DNA from: Betaproteobacteria bacterium TMED22
GTDB taxonomy: Bacteria > Pseudomonadota > Gammaproteobacteria > Burkholderiales > Eutrophovitaceae
DNA: 64,000 nt
Reading direction: 5' to 3'
NCBI GenBank assembly: GCA_002167745.1
Contig: NHCB01000014.1
Span: 1 to 64,000 of the forward strand
Below, one piece after another: positions 34,787 through 45,399 of this stretch; the first letter of the stretch is position 1; every line of letters begins with the position of its first letter. Below the pieces are notes generated by a model. That model did no database searches. It saw nothing but the letters and a program-made list of their open reading frames with translations, and was not told the origin of the DNA. The position numbers were made by a program, and so were the translations under genes.

Positions 34787-35406
34787 TGACTGAACAGTTT
34801 ACGATCGGGCTAACAGGTGGCATCGGATCGGGGAAAAGCGCCGCCTCAAATGCCTTTGAAAACTTGGGCGTTCGAGTCATAGATACCGATAAAATTTCCC
34901 ATTTCCTTACTAGCGCTAATTCAGATTGTTTGAAAACAATTACAGACGCCTTTGGATCGAATATTCTAGAAAAGGGTCAACTGAACAGAGCAAAACTTCG
35001 GAAGATAATATTTGGTGATGACGAAGCTCGCAAAAAATTGGAGAATATTCTTCACCCAAGAATTCGTCAACACGTAGAAGACGCTCGATCGGAAGCAAAT
35101 GGGCCTTACGTCATTGTAGTTGTGCCACTTCTCATCGAAACAGAAGCATACCAATTTATCAATCGAGTATTGGTCGTAGATTGCGATGAGCAAACACAAA
35201 TCAATCGAGTAAAAAAACGTAACAATCTCGATGAAAATGAAGTAAGAGATATCATGCGCACGCAGGCCACCCGGCAAAAACGTTTAGCTGCGGCGGATGA
35301 CATAATTTACAATAATGGCAATCTATGTTTATTACTCGAACAAGTTCAATCTTTTCATGAAAAATATCTAGATATTTCGTCAGAATTGAACGGTATTCAA
35401 AAATAG
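34786..35406 (+). CDS. coaE: Dephospho-CoA kinase
   Basis: 206 residues with the P-loop GLTGGIGSGKS (8-18), DTDKISH, and a lid segment RVKKRNNLDENEVRDIM. It phosphorylates the 3'-hydroxyl of dephospho-CoA, the last step of CoA synthesis. It is followed by yacG. The zapD gene normally found between coaE and yacG in related bacteria is absent. Confidence 0.96.
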   Translation: MTEQFTIGLTGGIGSGKSAASNAFENLGVRVIDTDKISHFLTSANSDCLKTITDAFGSNILEKGQLNRAKLRKIIFGDDEARKKLENILHPRIRQHVEDARSEANGPYVIVVVPLLIETEAYQFINRVLVVDCDEQTQINRVKKRNNLDENEVRDIMRTQATRQKRLAAADDIIYNNGNLCLLLEQVQSFHEKYLDISSELNGIQK

Positions 35407-35416
35407 AGATAGCTAT

Positions 35417-35599
35417 ATGAACATGAAAAAATCTACTGTCGCTTGCCCCCACTGCGGTAACTCAGTTGTGTGGCAAAAAGAATCAAAATTTCGCCCTTTT
35501 TGTTCAGAAAGATGCAAGCTCATTGACACAGGAAACTGGGTTTTAGGTAAGTACAGCGTTATCGCCGAAGATAATTTAAACGATGAAGAGTCAAAGTGA
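35417..35599 (+). CDS. yacG: DNA gyrase inhibitor YacG (zinc-binding)
   Basis: 60 residues. Zinc ligands are in the two pairs CPHC and CSERC, with the spacer WQKESKFRPF and the following KLIDTGNWVLGKY, which match the YacG family. In E. coli YacG binds GyrB and inhibits gyrase. It starts 10 bp after coaE and converges with the Nudix/ThiE gene 8 bp downstream. Confidence 0.93.
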   Translation: MNMKKSTVACPHCGNSVVWQKESKFRPFCSERCKLIDTGNWVLGKYSVIAEDNLNDEESK

Positions 35600-35607
35600 A
35601 AGGGCGC

Positions 35608-36540
35608 TCACCATGCCCCGCGCATCATTGCGGTTCCAACGGCTCCATAAGCCCAAGCATCTCGCAGGTCATTTTCAAATAGCCCTCCCAGGCCGTACAC
35701 AGGCGTATTAATCCCCTCAATGAATGCATTAAAAGTATGCCAACCTAGAGGCGTCGCCTCTGGGTGAGAGTCTGTTGCCTTAACTGGACCGAGTACTGCA
35801 AAATCAAGCCCCAATGCGTCAACAGTCTCCAGATCATCCCTGTTGTGACAAGACCCAGCACAGAGTTCGAAATCGGGACGGTGGGCTATAGATTTAAGCT
35901 GGTAAGAGGTAAGGTGAATACCGTCTACACCAAGCTTATCTCCGATATCAATGTGACTATTGAGTAAAACTTTACTGCCGCTCTTACGACAAATACTTAA
36001 TACTTCTTTAGTAAAGGCTTCGAGATCGCTCTTTGATAAATGTTTTTCTCGAATTTGAATAAATTGAGGAGCCTTACTAACAATGTTTGGCAGGAGTTGT
36101 AAAAACGTATCCTCTCCCACGTCTACCGAGTTCGTGATTAAGTAATGGTCGGGCAAATGGAGAGATTTTAGAATTGGTATATTCGGCTCTAAGACTGGTG
36201 CCACGTCAAGGTATCCTAATTTTTGCCAGTACAGCTCCTGACTCTCTAAGGCCGTTATCTCTCCCGACCAATGATGGACCTTGAAAAACTTAATATTAAC
36301 CTCCCCGTGTGGATAGCGAAATTTCTTTTGGACCCAAGATTGAATTTTTCGCGCCGTAATCCCAAGCTCCTCCTCCAACTCTCGTGCCAACGCCTGGGCC
36401 GCGCACTCGTTTTTTTCAACCTTACCCCCGGGAAATTCCCAGAAGCCTTCGTACACCTTCCCACGCGGTCGACGCGCTAACAAAAATCGTCCATCAGAAT
36501 CGAAAATTATCCCCGCTACTACTTGAATCATTGCTGTCAC
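35608..36540 (-). CDS. Nudix hydrolase fused to a thiamine-phosphate synthase-like domain
   Basis: 310 residues. The N-terminal MutT-like domain carries a complete Nudix box from Gly39 to Ile61 (Gly39-x5-Glu45, then Arg53-Glu54-Leu55-x-Glu57-Glu58-x-Gly60-Ile61) and probably hydrolyses oxidised nucleotides such as 8-oxo-dGTP. The C-terminal part (about 130-310) is a ThiE/TenI-like barrel with FIQIREKHLS, DGIHLTS, AGSCHN and FAVLGPV, close to the TMP synthase pattern. The two-domain form is known in beta- and gammaproteobacteria. It overlaps the ATPase gene by 4 bp. Confidence 0.92.
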   Translation of the reverse strand: MTAMIQVVAGIIFDSDGRFLLARRPRGKVYEGFWEFPGGKVEKNECAAQALARELEEELGITARKIQSWVQKKFRYPHGEVNIKFFKVHHWSGEITALESQELYWQKLGYLDVAPVLEPNIPILKSLHLPDHYLITNSVDVGEDTFLQLLPNIVSKAPQFIQIREKHLSKSDLEAFTKEVLSICRKSGSKVLLNSHIDIGDKLGVDGIHLTSYQLKSIAHRPDFELCAGSCHNRDDLETVDALGLDFAVLGPVKATDSHPEATPLGWHTFNAFIEGINTPVYGLGGLFENDLRDAWAYGAVGTAMMRGAW

Positions 36541-37433
36541 CGAGCGCGGTTTTTTTTCATCTCTTTTAATTTCCTAGATCCAACTTCATTTTTAGCGAAT
36601 TGGTAGGCCACACGTCCGCTCCTCGAACCACGTTCCAGCGCCCACTGCAACGACCGCCTGATCACCCCCTCATCGGCATGATAAATATCTCGGGACAAAG
36701 TTTTCACCCAATAACTGGCAATTTTTATGTACTCCTCTTGGGTGAATCCGTCAAAATGTACCCAAACTCCAAAACGTTCTGATAACGATATTTTCTCCTC
36801 AACGTTTTCTCCTGCGTGAATTTCTTCTCCTTTATAAGTCGACTCTAAATTTTCTGACATATATTCAGGCAAAAGATGTCTTCGATTAGAGGTTGCGTAG
36901 ATTAAGATATTCTCTGACGTAGTAGCAACCGATCCATCAAGTGCGACTTTAAGGGTTTTATATCCATCATCATCGGAACCAAATGAAAGATCATCACAAA
37001 AAATAATAAATCGATATGGATCCTCTGATACTAAATCAATAATTTGGGGTAATTGATGTAAATGAGCCTTATCTACTTCAATAAGTCGTAGATCTTTTTT
37101 AGCATATTTGTTTAGTAGCGCTTTGACTAAAGATGACTTGCCGGTACCTTTCGATCCAGTCAGTAAAACATTATTAGATGGCAGTCCAGCAATAAATTGC
37201 CTCGTATTCATTTCTACCAACTTGATTTGATCGTCGATCGCAGACAAATCTCGAACATGAATAGGATCAAACATTTCGACCGGTTGTATAAAACCTCTAT
37301 CGTTGTAAAAACGCCAACGGGATACAACGATTTTTTTCCAATCAATAACTTGTTGGGCTCGTTCAGGTAAGTAGGACTCTAACCGCTGGAGCAATGACTC
37401 TGCCCGCTCTAATACACTTCCCCAATCAGACAT
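36537..37433 (-). CDS. DUF815-family P-loop ATPase
   Basis: 298 residues. Walker A is GSKGTGKS (93-100) and the Walker B-like strand is FIIFCDDLSFG. The remainder matches the DUF815 AAA-like family (PVEMFDPIHVRDL, VHFDGFTQEEY, ERGSRSGRVAYQF). The function is not established. The gene is regularly found between argJ and the Nudix gene in Betaproteobacteria, which is one of the taxonomic hints here. The stop is 2 bp before argJ ends on the other side. Confidence 0.9.
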   Translation of the reverse strand: MSDWGSVLERAESLLQRLESYLPERAQQVIDWKKIVVSRWRFYNDRGFIQPVEMFDPIHVRDLSAIDDQIKLVEMNTRQFIAGLPSNNVLLTGSKGTGKSSLVKALLNKYAKKDLRLIEVDKAHLHQLPQIIDLVSEDPYRFIIFCDDLSFGSDDDGYKTLKVALDGSVATTSENILIYATSNRRHLLPEYMSENLESTYKGEEIHAGENVEEKISLSERFGVWVHFDGFTQEEYIKIASYWVKTLSRDIYHADEGVIRRSLQWALERGSRSGRVAYQFAKNEVGSRKLKEMKKNRAR

Positions 37434-37435
37434 GT

Positions 37436-38662
37436 CTAACTCCTATATTCAGTATTAATCTTGATGTAGTCGTGCGACAAATCACAAGTCCAAATGGTCA
37501 CTGAATCTTTTCCTCGATTCAATTGTATCGTTATAACAATATCGCTTGCCTCCATAATTGGCTTAACGTCACCCTCTTTATACCTAGGTGCGACCCCACC
37601 ATTCTCTGCAACTAAAATATCTCCTATTTTTATTACGATCTTCGTGACGTCTAGATCTTTAACTCCCGCTGCACCAATGGCTGACATGATTCGACCTAAA
37701 TTAGGGTCCGATGCATAAAAGGCAGTCTTGACTAATGGGGAGTTAGCAACCGAGAACCCAATATCTCGCGCCTCCTCGACGGAAAGTCCGTCTTCCACCC
37801 TAATCTCTATAAATTTTGTTGCCCCCTCTCCATCGAGAACAATTTTTTTTGCGAGATCCTCACAGACTGAGGTTACTTCATCTCGGATTTTAGTAAACCC
37901 CTCGTCAGCGTTTGATGTGATGGTTGGGCCACCACAAGCACCAGTTGCGATTAACATAAAACTATCATTGGTTGACGTGTCTCCATCAACGCTAATCCGA
38001 TTGAATGTCTGCTCAGTCGCAAAGGCAACAATCTCATTGAGACAATCCACGGAGATGCGCGCGTCAGTTGCTACAAAAGCAAGCATAGTCGCCATATTTG
38101 GTTTGATCATGCCTGACCCCTTAGCCATACCGGTCACTCGAATCGGATAATCCCCGACATCAAAATTTCTGGAAGACAGTTTAGGGACTAGATCAGTGGT
38201 AAGAATTGCTCTGGAAGAATCTTCCCAACCTGATTGACTCTGAAGTTCTAGACAACGCGGTAGACCTGCGAGGATCTTTTCAATAGGTAAACGCTCCATA
38301 ATGACGCCTGTAGAGAATGGAAGTATTGACTCATGATCAACCCCCATTAAACGAGCCAATTCATGACAAATTTTTTTCGCATCATCAATACCATTCTTAC
38401 CAGTCCCTGCATTTGCCACGCCAGTATTAATAACCATAGCGGCTATTGGTCCACCTCGAGCCAACTGTTGCTGGCATACTTGGACAGGTGCGGCACTAAA
38501 ACTATTTTGAGTAAAAACACCCGCAACAGTCGCATTTTCCTGCAGCAATAGAACAACTAAATCAGGCTGATCATCTTTACGAATCGCAGCACTTGTTGCG
38601 CCTAAGGTTACGCCCTCGATGGTAAATATCTGATTACCTGAATCCATATTAGAATTGGCCAC
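37436..38662 (-). CDS. argJ: Bifunctional glutamate N-acetyltransferase/amino-acid acetyltransferase
   Basis: 408 residues. The self-cleavage site KGSGMIKPNMATML is present; the Thr in NMATML becomes the N-terminal nucleophile of the beta chain. Other family motifs are INTGVANAGTG and SVDGDTSTND. ArgJ transfers acetyl from N-acetylornithine to glutamate in the cyclic arginine pathway. The final residues (INTEYRS) match the family end. It lies 6 bp from secA, same strand. Confidence 0.97.
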   Translation of the reverse strand: MANSNMDSGNQIFTIEGVTLGATSAAIRKDDQPDLVVLLLQENATVAGVFTQNSFSAAPVQVCQQQLARGGPIAAMVINTGVANAGTGKNGIDDAKKICHELARLMGVDHESILPFSTGVIMERLPIEKILAGLPRCLELQSQSGWEDSSRAILTTDLVPKLSSRNFDVGDYPIRVTGMAKGSGMIKPNMATMLAFVATDARISVDCLNEIVAFATEQTFNRISVDGDTSTNDSFMLIATGACGGPTITSNADEGFTKIRDEVTSVCEDLAKKIVLDGEGATKFIEIRVEDGLSVEEARDIGFSVANSPLVKTAFYASDPNLGRIMSAIGAAGVKDLDVTKIVIKIGDILVAENGGVAPRYKEGDVKPIMEASDIVITIQLNRGKDSVTIWTCDLSHDYIKINTEYRS

Positions 38663-38668
38663 GCAGCC

Positions 38669-41332
38669 CTACCCAAGTCGTCCATGGCAATGTTTATATT
38701 TTTTACCCGACCCACACCAGCAAGGCTCGTTTCGCCCTAATTTTTTTTGCCCCCTGACAAAAGTATCAGGTTTTACTTTGAGCCTACTGCCCTCAGGCGG
38801 ACCCGCGTCCTGGTCATTACCGTGATTGTATGCAACACTAGAAACGGTCGTCTGCTCTCGAGATATATTCTCCACTTCTTCTGCGCTTCGAATGCGAACG
38901 CTCATCAACAACTTTGTCACCTCATTTCTAACGGTCTGCAATAACAAGGAAAACAACTCAAACGCTTCACGTTTGTACTCTTGTTTAGGATTTTTTTGAG
39001 CATAACCACGAAGATGAATACCCTGACGCAAATGATCTAATGCAGCAAGATGCTCACGCCAATGCGAATCGATACTCTGTAACATCACGGAACGCTCATA
39101 TTGCTGAACTGCGTCACCAGGAGCATCAACCATCTTCTCATCATAAAATTTTTGCGCTTTATCCTTGACCTCGTCAACAATATTCTGCGGCTCTAGTTCG
39201 TCGGCCTCTGTCATCAACTTACTGAGGTCAACCTCCAATGTATAATCTGCGCGTAATGCCTTTTCTAGAGCTGGCACGTCCCATTGCTCTTCCAAAGTAC
39301 CTTGCGGCACAAACCTTTCGACCAAATCTTCAATCGCCCCCTCTCGCATGCCTGATACCATATCGGCGGAATCTATTGAATCTAATAAATCATTCCTCTG
39401 CTCATAGATCACTTTTCTTTGTTCATTAGCGACGTCGTCGAACTCAAGTAGTTGTTTTCGAATATCAAAATTTCTGGCCTCAACTTTTCGTTGCGCATTT
39501 TCGATCGCTTTGGTAACCCATGGATGTTCAATCGCCTCACCTTCCGGCAACTTCAATCGCTCCATTATCGAAGCCACTCTATCAGATGCAAATATTCTCA
39601 AAAGTGAATCTTCAAGCGACAAGTAAAATCGCGTAGTGCCAGGGTCCCCTTGCCTACCTGAACGACCTCTTAATTGGTTATCAATCCTTCGGGATTCATG
39701 TCGTTCAGTGCCAATGATGTGCAGACCACCCAGAGATAATACTTGATCATGCCGTTGTTGCCACTCATCATCTTGGTCAGTATCAGCAGGCATTCCGCCA
39801 AGCACAATATCTGTTCCACGACCCGCCATATTTGTAGCAATGGTAATAACTTTTGAAAGACCAGCTTGCGCTACAACCTCTGCCTCCCGACCATGCTGCT
39901 TAGCATTCAAGACCTGGTGAGGTAACTTAGCCTTATCTAATAAACCAGAAATAAGCTCCGAATTCTCTATCGAAGTTGTACCAACAAGAACCGGTTGTCC
40001 TCGCGAGTAACAATCCTTTATGTCGTTAAGTACGGCTGCGTATCGCTCCTTACTTGTTTTATATATCTGATCCATCTTATCTTCACGAATCATGTTTCGG
40101 TGTGTCGGAATAATCACCGTTTCAAGACCATAAATTTGTTGGAACTCAAACGCCTCGGTGTCGGCGGTACCAGTCATTCCAGATAATTTGTCGTACATTC
40201 GAAAGTAGTTTTGGAACGTAATAGACGCAAGAGTCTGATTTTCCTTTTGGATATTTAGCCCCTCTTTCGCTTCTACTGCTTGGTGCAACCCATCTGACCA
40301 CCGCCTTCCAGACATTAGACGACCGGTGAACTCGTCAACAATCACTATTTCTTGATTTTGAACCACGTAATGCTGGTCTTTATTAAAAAGATTATGTGCC
40401 CGAAGTGTTGCGTATACATGATGAATTAAAGAAATATTAGACGGATCATATAAACTTCCGTCATCAGTCAGCAAACCAGCAGACAATAAAAATTGTTCAG
40501 CATTTTCATAACCATTTTCCGTCAAGACAACCTGTTGAGATTTCTCATCCACAGTAAAATCGCCGTCATCCTCCTCGCCTTCGGACCTTTTTAACTTAGA
40601 TGCAATTAAGTTTATTTTTTTGTAAAGATCGGTATTATCATCCGCCTGCCCTGAAATAATAAGCGGCGTCCGTGCCTCATCAATCAGTATTGAATCAACC
40701 TCATCGACAATCGCGTAGGTAAGATCCCGCTGGACTTTATCTGATTTTTGAAAAACCATATTGTCCCTAAGGTAATCGAACCCAAACTCATTATTAGTTC
40801 CGTAAGTTATGTCTGCAGCGTAAGCAGATTTTTTTTGCTCATGCTCCTGCCCGGAGAGGTTAACCCCAACAGTCATTCCTAGAAACTCAAATACTTGCCC
40901 CATCCATTTGGCATCTCGGTCCGCCAAATAATCATTAACCGTAATTACATGAACTGAAGAACCTCCCAAGGCGTTTAAGTAAGCGGGTAATGTTGCCACC
41001 AACGTTTTACCTTCGCCAGTGCGCATTTCGGAAATTTTTCCTTCGTGAAGAGCCATACCACCTAATAGTTGTGCGTCAAAGTGTCTCATCTGCAAAACGC
41101 GCTTACTGGCTTCCCTTACAACGGCGAATGCTTCAGGCAAAATATCGTCAAGCGCCGCCCCCTCCCCTAACCGCAGCTTCAATTCAGAGGTTTTAGACTT
41201 AAGCGAATCATCAGAGAGGGCAACCATGTCTCCCTCAAGTTGGTTAATGAGCCGAACATTCTTTTGGTAGGCCTTCAATAGCCGATCATTACGACTGCCG
41301 AATAGTTTTTTTAGCACTTTAGAGATCATCAA
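38669..41332 (-). CDS. secA: Preprotein translocase ATPase SecA
   Basis: 887 residues. NBD1 carries MRTGEGKT (Walker A, 103-110) and [18 protein letters not shown]2 has the [10 protein letters not shown] and [11 protein letters not shown] motifs. The C-terminal SEC-C zinc domain is [19 protein letters not shown]. It drives post-translational export through SecYEG. The start may be either of the first two Met codons; both are followed by the family start [13 protein letters not shown]. Confidence 0.98.
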   Translation of the reverse strand: MMISKVLKKLFGSRNDRLLKAYQKNVRLINQLEGDMVALSDDSLKSKTSELKLRLGEGAALDDILPEAFAVVREASKRVLQMRHFDAQLLGGMALHEGKISEMRTGEGKTLVATLPAYLNALGGSSVHVITVNDYLADRDAKWMGQVFEFLGMTVGVNLSGQEHEQKKSAYAADITYGTNNEFGFDYLRDNMVFQKSDKVQRDLTYAIVDEVDSILIDEARTPLIISGQADDNTDLYKKINLIASKLKRSEGEEDDGDFTVDEKSQQVVLTENGYENAEQFLLSAGLLTDDGSLYDPSNISLIHHVYATLRAHNLFNKDQHYVVQNQEIVIVDEFTGRLMSGRRWSDGLHQAVEAKEGLNIQKENQTLASITFQNYFRMYDKLSGMTGTADTEAFEFQQIYGLETVIIPTHRNMIREDKMDQIYKTSKERYAAVLNDIKDCYSRGQPVLVGTTSIENSELISGLLDKAKLPHQVLNAKQHGREAEVVAQAGLSKVITIATNMAGRGTDIVLGGMPADTDQDDEWQQRHDQVLSLGGLHIIGTERHESRRIDNQLRGRSGRQGDPGTTRFYLSLEDSLLRIFASDRVASIMERLKLPEGEAIEHPWVTKAIENAQRKVEARNFDIRKQLLEFDDVANEQRKVIYEQRNDLLDSIDSADMVSGMREGAIEDLVERFVPQGTLEEQWDVPALEKALRADYTLEVDLSKLMTEADELEPQNIVDEVKDKAQKFYDEKMVDAPGDAVQQYERSVMLQSIDSHWREHLAALDHLRQGIHLRGYAQKNPKQEYKREAFELFSLLLQTVRNEVTKLLMSVRIRSAEEVENISREQTTVSSVAYNHGNDQDAGPPEGSRLKVKPDTFVRGQKKLGRNEPCWCGSGKKYKHCHGRLG

Positions 41333-41483
41333 AGGAGCCTTGGCGGTTTAGTTGACGTAAACCTGTTAGTCTAACACGTGAAGACGTAAAACAAACGCAA
41401 CGAAAACATTTTGGGTAACTGCAAAATACCTTTATCCAAACCTATGAATATAATCTTAAAAAGAATAACTATTAGCTCAGGTT

Positions 41484-41879
41484 ATGCGCAAAAACGCTAG
41501 CATTCACGAGATCCTTAAGGCTCATCCAGACTTAAATGCGTTTCGGACAAATATCGACACCGCAGGAGCGCTTCAAACAGAAATCAAAAAGATATTGCCG
41601 GAGACTTTTAAAAATAAAATAGTGACCGTTTTAACTACGCGGCAAGATTTAACTATCTATGCAGAAAACCAGATTATCGGGGCTAAAATAAGACAGAAAT
41701 GTCCAACAATCTTACGCCATATTCAACGAACGGAAGATTTCAAACAGATCGGGGCGATAGACATAAAAATCACGCCAACCGATAAATCATCACCCTTTTC
41801 GAAACAAGGTCTGGTGCGACACACTCATGTCTCTTTAAAATCGATAGAGGAAATGAGGGTAAAACTCAATAAAACCTAG
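41484..41879 (+). CDS. DUF721/DciA-like protein
   Basis: 131 residues, basic. The N-terminal half shows the DUF721 fold characteristic of DciA, the DnaB helicase loader-associated protein (LKAHPDLNAF... ILPETFKNKIVTVLTTRQDLTIYAENQIIGAKIRQ). Compared with full-length DciA it has a short, polar C-terminal tail. It is transcribed divergently from secA and convergent with lpxC; many betaproteobacteria have a DUF721 gene at exactly this place. Assignment to helicase loading is inferred from family, not shown here. Confidence 0.78.
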   Translation: MRKNASIHEILKAHPDLNAFRTNIDTAGALQTEIKKILPETFKNKIVTVLTTRQDLTIYAENQIIGAKIRQKCPTILRHIQRTEDFKQIGAIDIKITPTDKSSPFSKQGLVRHTHVSLKSIEEMRVKLNKT

Positions 41880-41886
41880 CTTCGGC

Positions 41887-42798
41887 TCAGACTATCTGCA
41901 AAGTCGAGTGCAAAAATCCTGGCAAATCGTCTTTTTTAACAAATTCGACCTGCTCCCAAGCAAACTTATTTTGAACTAACTTACGCAGTAATTTGTTATT
42001 AAGTTCATGTCCGGATTTGTGAGCAGAGAACGCTCCAACCAATGGCTTACCGAGTAGATAGAGATCACCAATTGCATCCAAGGCTTTATGCTTTACGAAC
42101 TCGTCGTCGTACCTCAATCCATCCGCGTTTAATATCCGATATTCATCCATTACGATAGCATTTTCGAAACTACCACCTAATGCAAGCCCCTGCGATCTTA
42201 GCATTTCCACATCCTGCGTGAAGCCGAACGTCCGAGCCCGACTCACCTCTTTTACATATGACGTAGTATTGAAATCTAGAGAGACTGATCTATTTTTATC
42301 AGTGAAAGCTGGATGTTTAAAATCGATACTAAAATCAATTTTAAAACCATTATGCGGCGCAAATGAAACCCACTTATCACCATCGTCGACTCGAATATCA
42401 CTTTTTATTCGGATAAATTTTTTCGGAACAGACTGCTCTTCGATTCCCGCTGATTGAATTAGAAAAACGAACGGTGATGCCGAGCCATCCATAATTGGCA
42501 CTTCTGCCGCAGTCAAGTCAACATAAACGTTATCAATACCAAGCCCACATAACGCAGACATTAAATGCTCTACAGTTTGCACTTTGGCTCCTTGATACTC
42601 TAGACACGATGAAAGCCGAGTATCAACAACCATAAATGGATCAGCCTTGATCTCCCCAACAGGATGAAGGTCTAAACGCCTAAAGATAATACCGGTGTCT
42701 GGAGCTGCCGGACGTAACGTAAGGACTACTGTTTTGCCCGTATGAAGACCAATACCTCTAGCTTTAACTAAATTTTTTAAGGTACGTTGTCGAATCAT
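41887..42798 (-). CDS. lpxC: UDP-3-O-acyl-N-acetylglucosamine deacetylase
   Basis: 303 residues. Zinc ligands are in the EHLMSALCG region (first His) and HKALDAIGD (His-x3-Asp), with [12 protein letters not shown] and the late [11 protein letters not shown]. LpxC commits UDP-acyl-GlcNAc to lipid A, so the cell has a Gram-negative outer membrane with lipopolysaccharide. It is located 109 bp after ftsZ in the dcw cluster, as in E. coli. Confidence 0.98.
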   Translation of the reverse strand: MIRQRTLKNLVKARGIGLHTGKTVVLTLRPAAPDTGIIFRRLDLHPVGEIKADPFMVVDTRLSSCLEYQGAKVQTVEHLMSALCGLGIDNVYVDLTAAEVPIMDGSASPFVFLIQSAGIEEQSVPKKFIRIKSDIRVDDGDKWVSFAPHNGFKIDFSIDFKHPAFTDKNRSVSLDFNTTSYVKEVSRARTFGFTQDVEMLRSQGLALGGSFENAIVMDEYRILNADGLRYDDEFVKHKALDAIGDLYLLGKPLVGAFSAHKSGHELNNKLLRKLVQNKFAWEQVEFVKKDDLPGFLHSTLQIV

Positions 42799-42907
42799 TA
42801 TTTACAACTTTTTAACTAAAAACATTTAAAGACTCTTAAAAGACGAATTCCACACTATCTTGATACCAAAACAAAACAAGGAATATGATAACAAAAATAA
42901 AGACTTC

Positions 42908-44059
42908 CTAATCGGCCTGCCGTCTCAAGAAAGCAGGGATATCCAGGTCCTCAACACCGGTTTGCTTAAGCGCGTCTATCGCTTTTTCCCGACCCCTGCG
43001 TCGGACAACAGCGGGAGTTTGAGAGTCCGCCGCTACAACTTCTGCTACTGCATCGTCCGTACCCGTCCTTACCACTGACACCGGCACCGCTTTAACTGCA
43101 CTCTCGCCGCCACCAATCCCCGTAGCGACGATCGTAACTCGAAAATCATTTTCCAAATCTTCATCAATTACAGTCCCAACTATTATCGTCGCGTCCTCGG
43201 CAGTGAACTTTCGAATGGTGGCCATAACTTCGTGAACCTCTTTCATCTTCAAACTAAGACTGGCCGTTATGTTTACCAGCACACCTCTCGCTCCATGTAA
43301 ATCGACGCCCTCGAGGAGTGGGCTGGCGACTGCACCCTCAGCTGCTCTTTGCGCTCGATCATCACCGGCGGCTAAATGCGATCCCATCATAGCCATACCC
43401 ATTTCGGACATGACGGTTCTAACATCAGCAAAATCCACATTAACAAGACCTGGACATTTAATTACCTCAGCGATACCCGACACTGCTCCATAAAGAACGT
43501 CATTAGCTGCTTCGAAAGCATCTAACATCGAAACATCATCCCCCAATACCGCCATCAATCGCTCGTTAGGAATAACAATGAGTGAGTCCACATGCTTGGT
43601 TAATTCAGCCAAACCCTCAGTAGCAACATTTTGACGTTTCCCCTCAAAAGCAAATGGCTTAGTAACAACGGCTACCGTTAATATCCCCAACTCTTTGGCA
43701 ACCTCAGCAAAAATAGGCGCAGCTCCAGTACCTGTTCCTCCACCCATCCCAGCAGTCAGAAACACCATATCAGCTCCATCAATTAACTCTGCGATAGCCT
43801 CTCTATCCTCTAAGGCAGCATCTCGACCAACACCTGGATTCGCTCCCGCTCCTAGGCCCTTGGTGATCTGGACGCCCAACTGAACTGTTCGCTCAGACTT
43901 GTTTCTGGTAAGCGCTTGAGCATCCGTATTTGCACAGACAAACTCAACGCCCTCGACTCCCTTTTTTATCATGTGATCGACCGCGTTACCACCGCAGCCA
44001 CCTACACCGATGACCTTTATAATCGCTTCTTGTGATTGACTATCTAGAATCTCGAACAT
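42908..44059 (-). CDS. ftsZ: Cell division GTPase FtsZ
   Basis: 383 residues. GTP-binding tubulin signature GGGTGTG (106-112), synergy loop NVDFADVRTVM, and C-terminal conserved peptide LDIPAFLRRQ, which docks FtsA and ZipA. It polymerises into the Z ring. The last division gene of the cluster before lpxC; 69 bp separate it from ftsA. Confidence 0.99.
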   Translation of the reverse strand: MFEILDSQSQEAIIKVIGVGGCGGNAVDHMIKKGVEGVEFVCANTDAQALTRNKSERTVQLGVQITKGLGAGANPGVGRDAALEDREAIAELIDGADMVFLTAGMGGGTGTGAAPIFAEVAKELGILTVAVVTKPFAFEGKRQNVATEGLAELTKHVDSLIVIPNERLMAVLGDDVSMLDAFEAANDVLYGAVSGIAEVIKCPGLVNVDFADVRTVMSEMGMAMMGSHLAAGDDRAQRAAEGAVASPLLEGVDLHGARGVLVNITASLSLKMKEVHEVMATIRKFTAEDATIIVGTVIDEDLENDFRVTIVATGIGGGESAVKAVPVSVVRTGTDDAVAEVVAADSQTPAVVRRRGREKAIDALKQTGVEDLDIPAFLRRQAD

Positions 44060-44128
44060 TTGGGTTAGTCCTCCATCATTTCATGTTGAAAGTGTATCAA
44101 TTCCTTCGTTCACAAACTAGCTTAATCA

Positions 44129-45397
44129 TTAAAAATTTGTCTCAAACCACCGTTTCATTTTTGAAACTACGGTTTTCACAGATCCATTTTTCATTTGATC
44201 GACTTTTTGTTTTTCTCGATGCATAACCCCAGCGCTCAACAAGCCAGCAGAAGTTGAATATCGAGGGTTACGAATAACCTCGGACAAAGATCCAACATAC
44301 GTTGGTGTTCCCAGACGAACAGGCATATGCAGTACCTCTTCTCCAAGCTCAACCATGCCGTCCATAGCACTGCTTCCTCCAGTGATTACTACTCCCGACG
44401 ATAACAGTTCCTCAAGGCCGCTTCTTTTAATCTCGGCCAGAACTAAAGCATAGAGCTCTTCAATACGAGGTTCTATGACCTCAGACAACATTTGGCGGGA
44501 CAACTTCTTAGAGGGACGATCGCCAACACCAGGCACCTCTATCGTCTCATTCGAATCGGCAAGCCCTCGAAGAGCGCAACCATAGCGACGCTTAATATCT
44601 TCAGCCTCCTTGGTAGGCGTTCTAAAAGCCATCGCAATATCACTCGTTATTTGATCCCCAGCAATCGGAATGACCGCGGTGTGCCTGATCGCACCCTGAG
44701 TATAAATCGCAATATCACTAGTCCCACCGCCGATGTCTACCAAACAAACACCTAAATCCTTCTCATCTTCAGACAACACCGCCACAGCAGATGCTAACGG
44801 CTGTAAAATCAATTCACCTACGTCTAAACCACATCGTCTTACACATTTGAGTATGTTCTGAGCAGCAGACGCCGCTCCCGTTACGATATGCACTTTAACC
44901 TCCAGCCGCATTCCAGACATTGCTAGCGGCTCTCTTACATCCTCTTGACCGTCAATCGCGAACTCTTGATTCAACACATGAAGGATTTGTTGATCTGTGG
45001 GGATAGGTATAGCGCGCGCAGTCTCGACCACCCGGTCGATATCTACTTGAGTGACTTCTTGGCCTTGCACGGCTACCATTCCATGCGAGTTAAAACTTTT
45101 AATATGGCCACCTGCGATTCCAGTCCAGACCTCTTTGATCTTACGGTCAGCCATCAATTCAGCCTCTTCTAACGCTCTCTGTATAGCATTAACTGTTGAC
45201 TCTATATTAACTACCACACCCTTTTTCATACCCTGAGATGTTGAACTACCAAGCCCAATGATCTCGAATTTACCGTCTTCTTTTAGTTCTGCAACAACCG
45301 TAGCGATCTTAGATGTACCAATATCCAATGCAACAATAATATCTGCATATTGCGATTTAACTTTGGTGGAATTTTGCGACCAATCAATATTTTTCAT
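44129..45397 (-). CDS. ftsA: Cell division protein FtsA
   Basis: 422 residues, actin-like fold. DIIVALDIGTSKIATVVAE (phosphate 1), the 1C domain (TVNAIQRALEEAE), DIGGGTSDIAIY (phosphate 2), TGGSSAMDG (adenosine loop) and a C-terminal amphipathic helix (VVSKMKRWFETNF) that attaches the protein and thereby FtsZ to the membrane. It is 2 bp from ftsQ. Confidence 0.98.
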   Translation of the reverse strand: MKNIDWSQNSTKVKSQYADIIVALDIGTSKIATVVAELKEDGKFEIIGLGSSTSQGMKKGVVVNIESTVNAIQRALEEAELMADRKIKEVWTGIAGGHIKSFNSHGMVAVQGQEVTQVDIDRVVETARAIPIPTDQQILHVLNQEFAIDGQEDVREPLAMSGMRLEVKVHIVTGAASAAQNILKCVRRCGLDVGELILQPLASAVAVLSEDEKDLGVCLVDIGGGTSDIAIYTQGAIRHTAVIPIAGDQITSDIAMAFRTPTKEAEDIKRRYGCALRGLADSNETIEVPGVGDRPSKKLSRQMLSEVIEPRIEELYALVLAEIKRSGLEELLSSGVVITGGSSAMDGMVELGEEVLHMPVRLGTPTYVGSLSEVIRNPRYSTSAGLLSAGVMHREKQKVDQMKNGSVKTVVSKMKRWFETNF

Positions 45398-45399
45398 TT

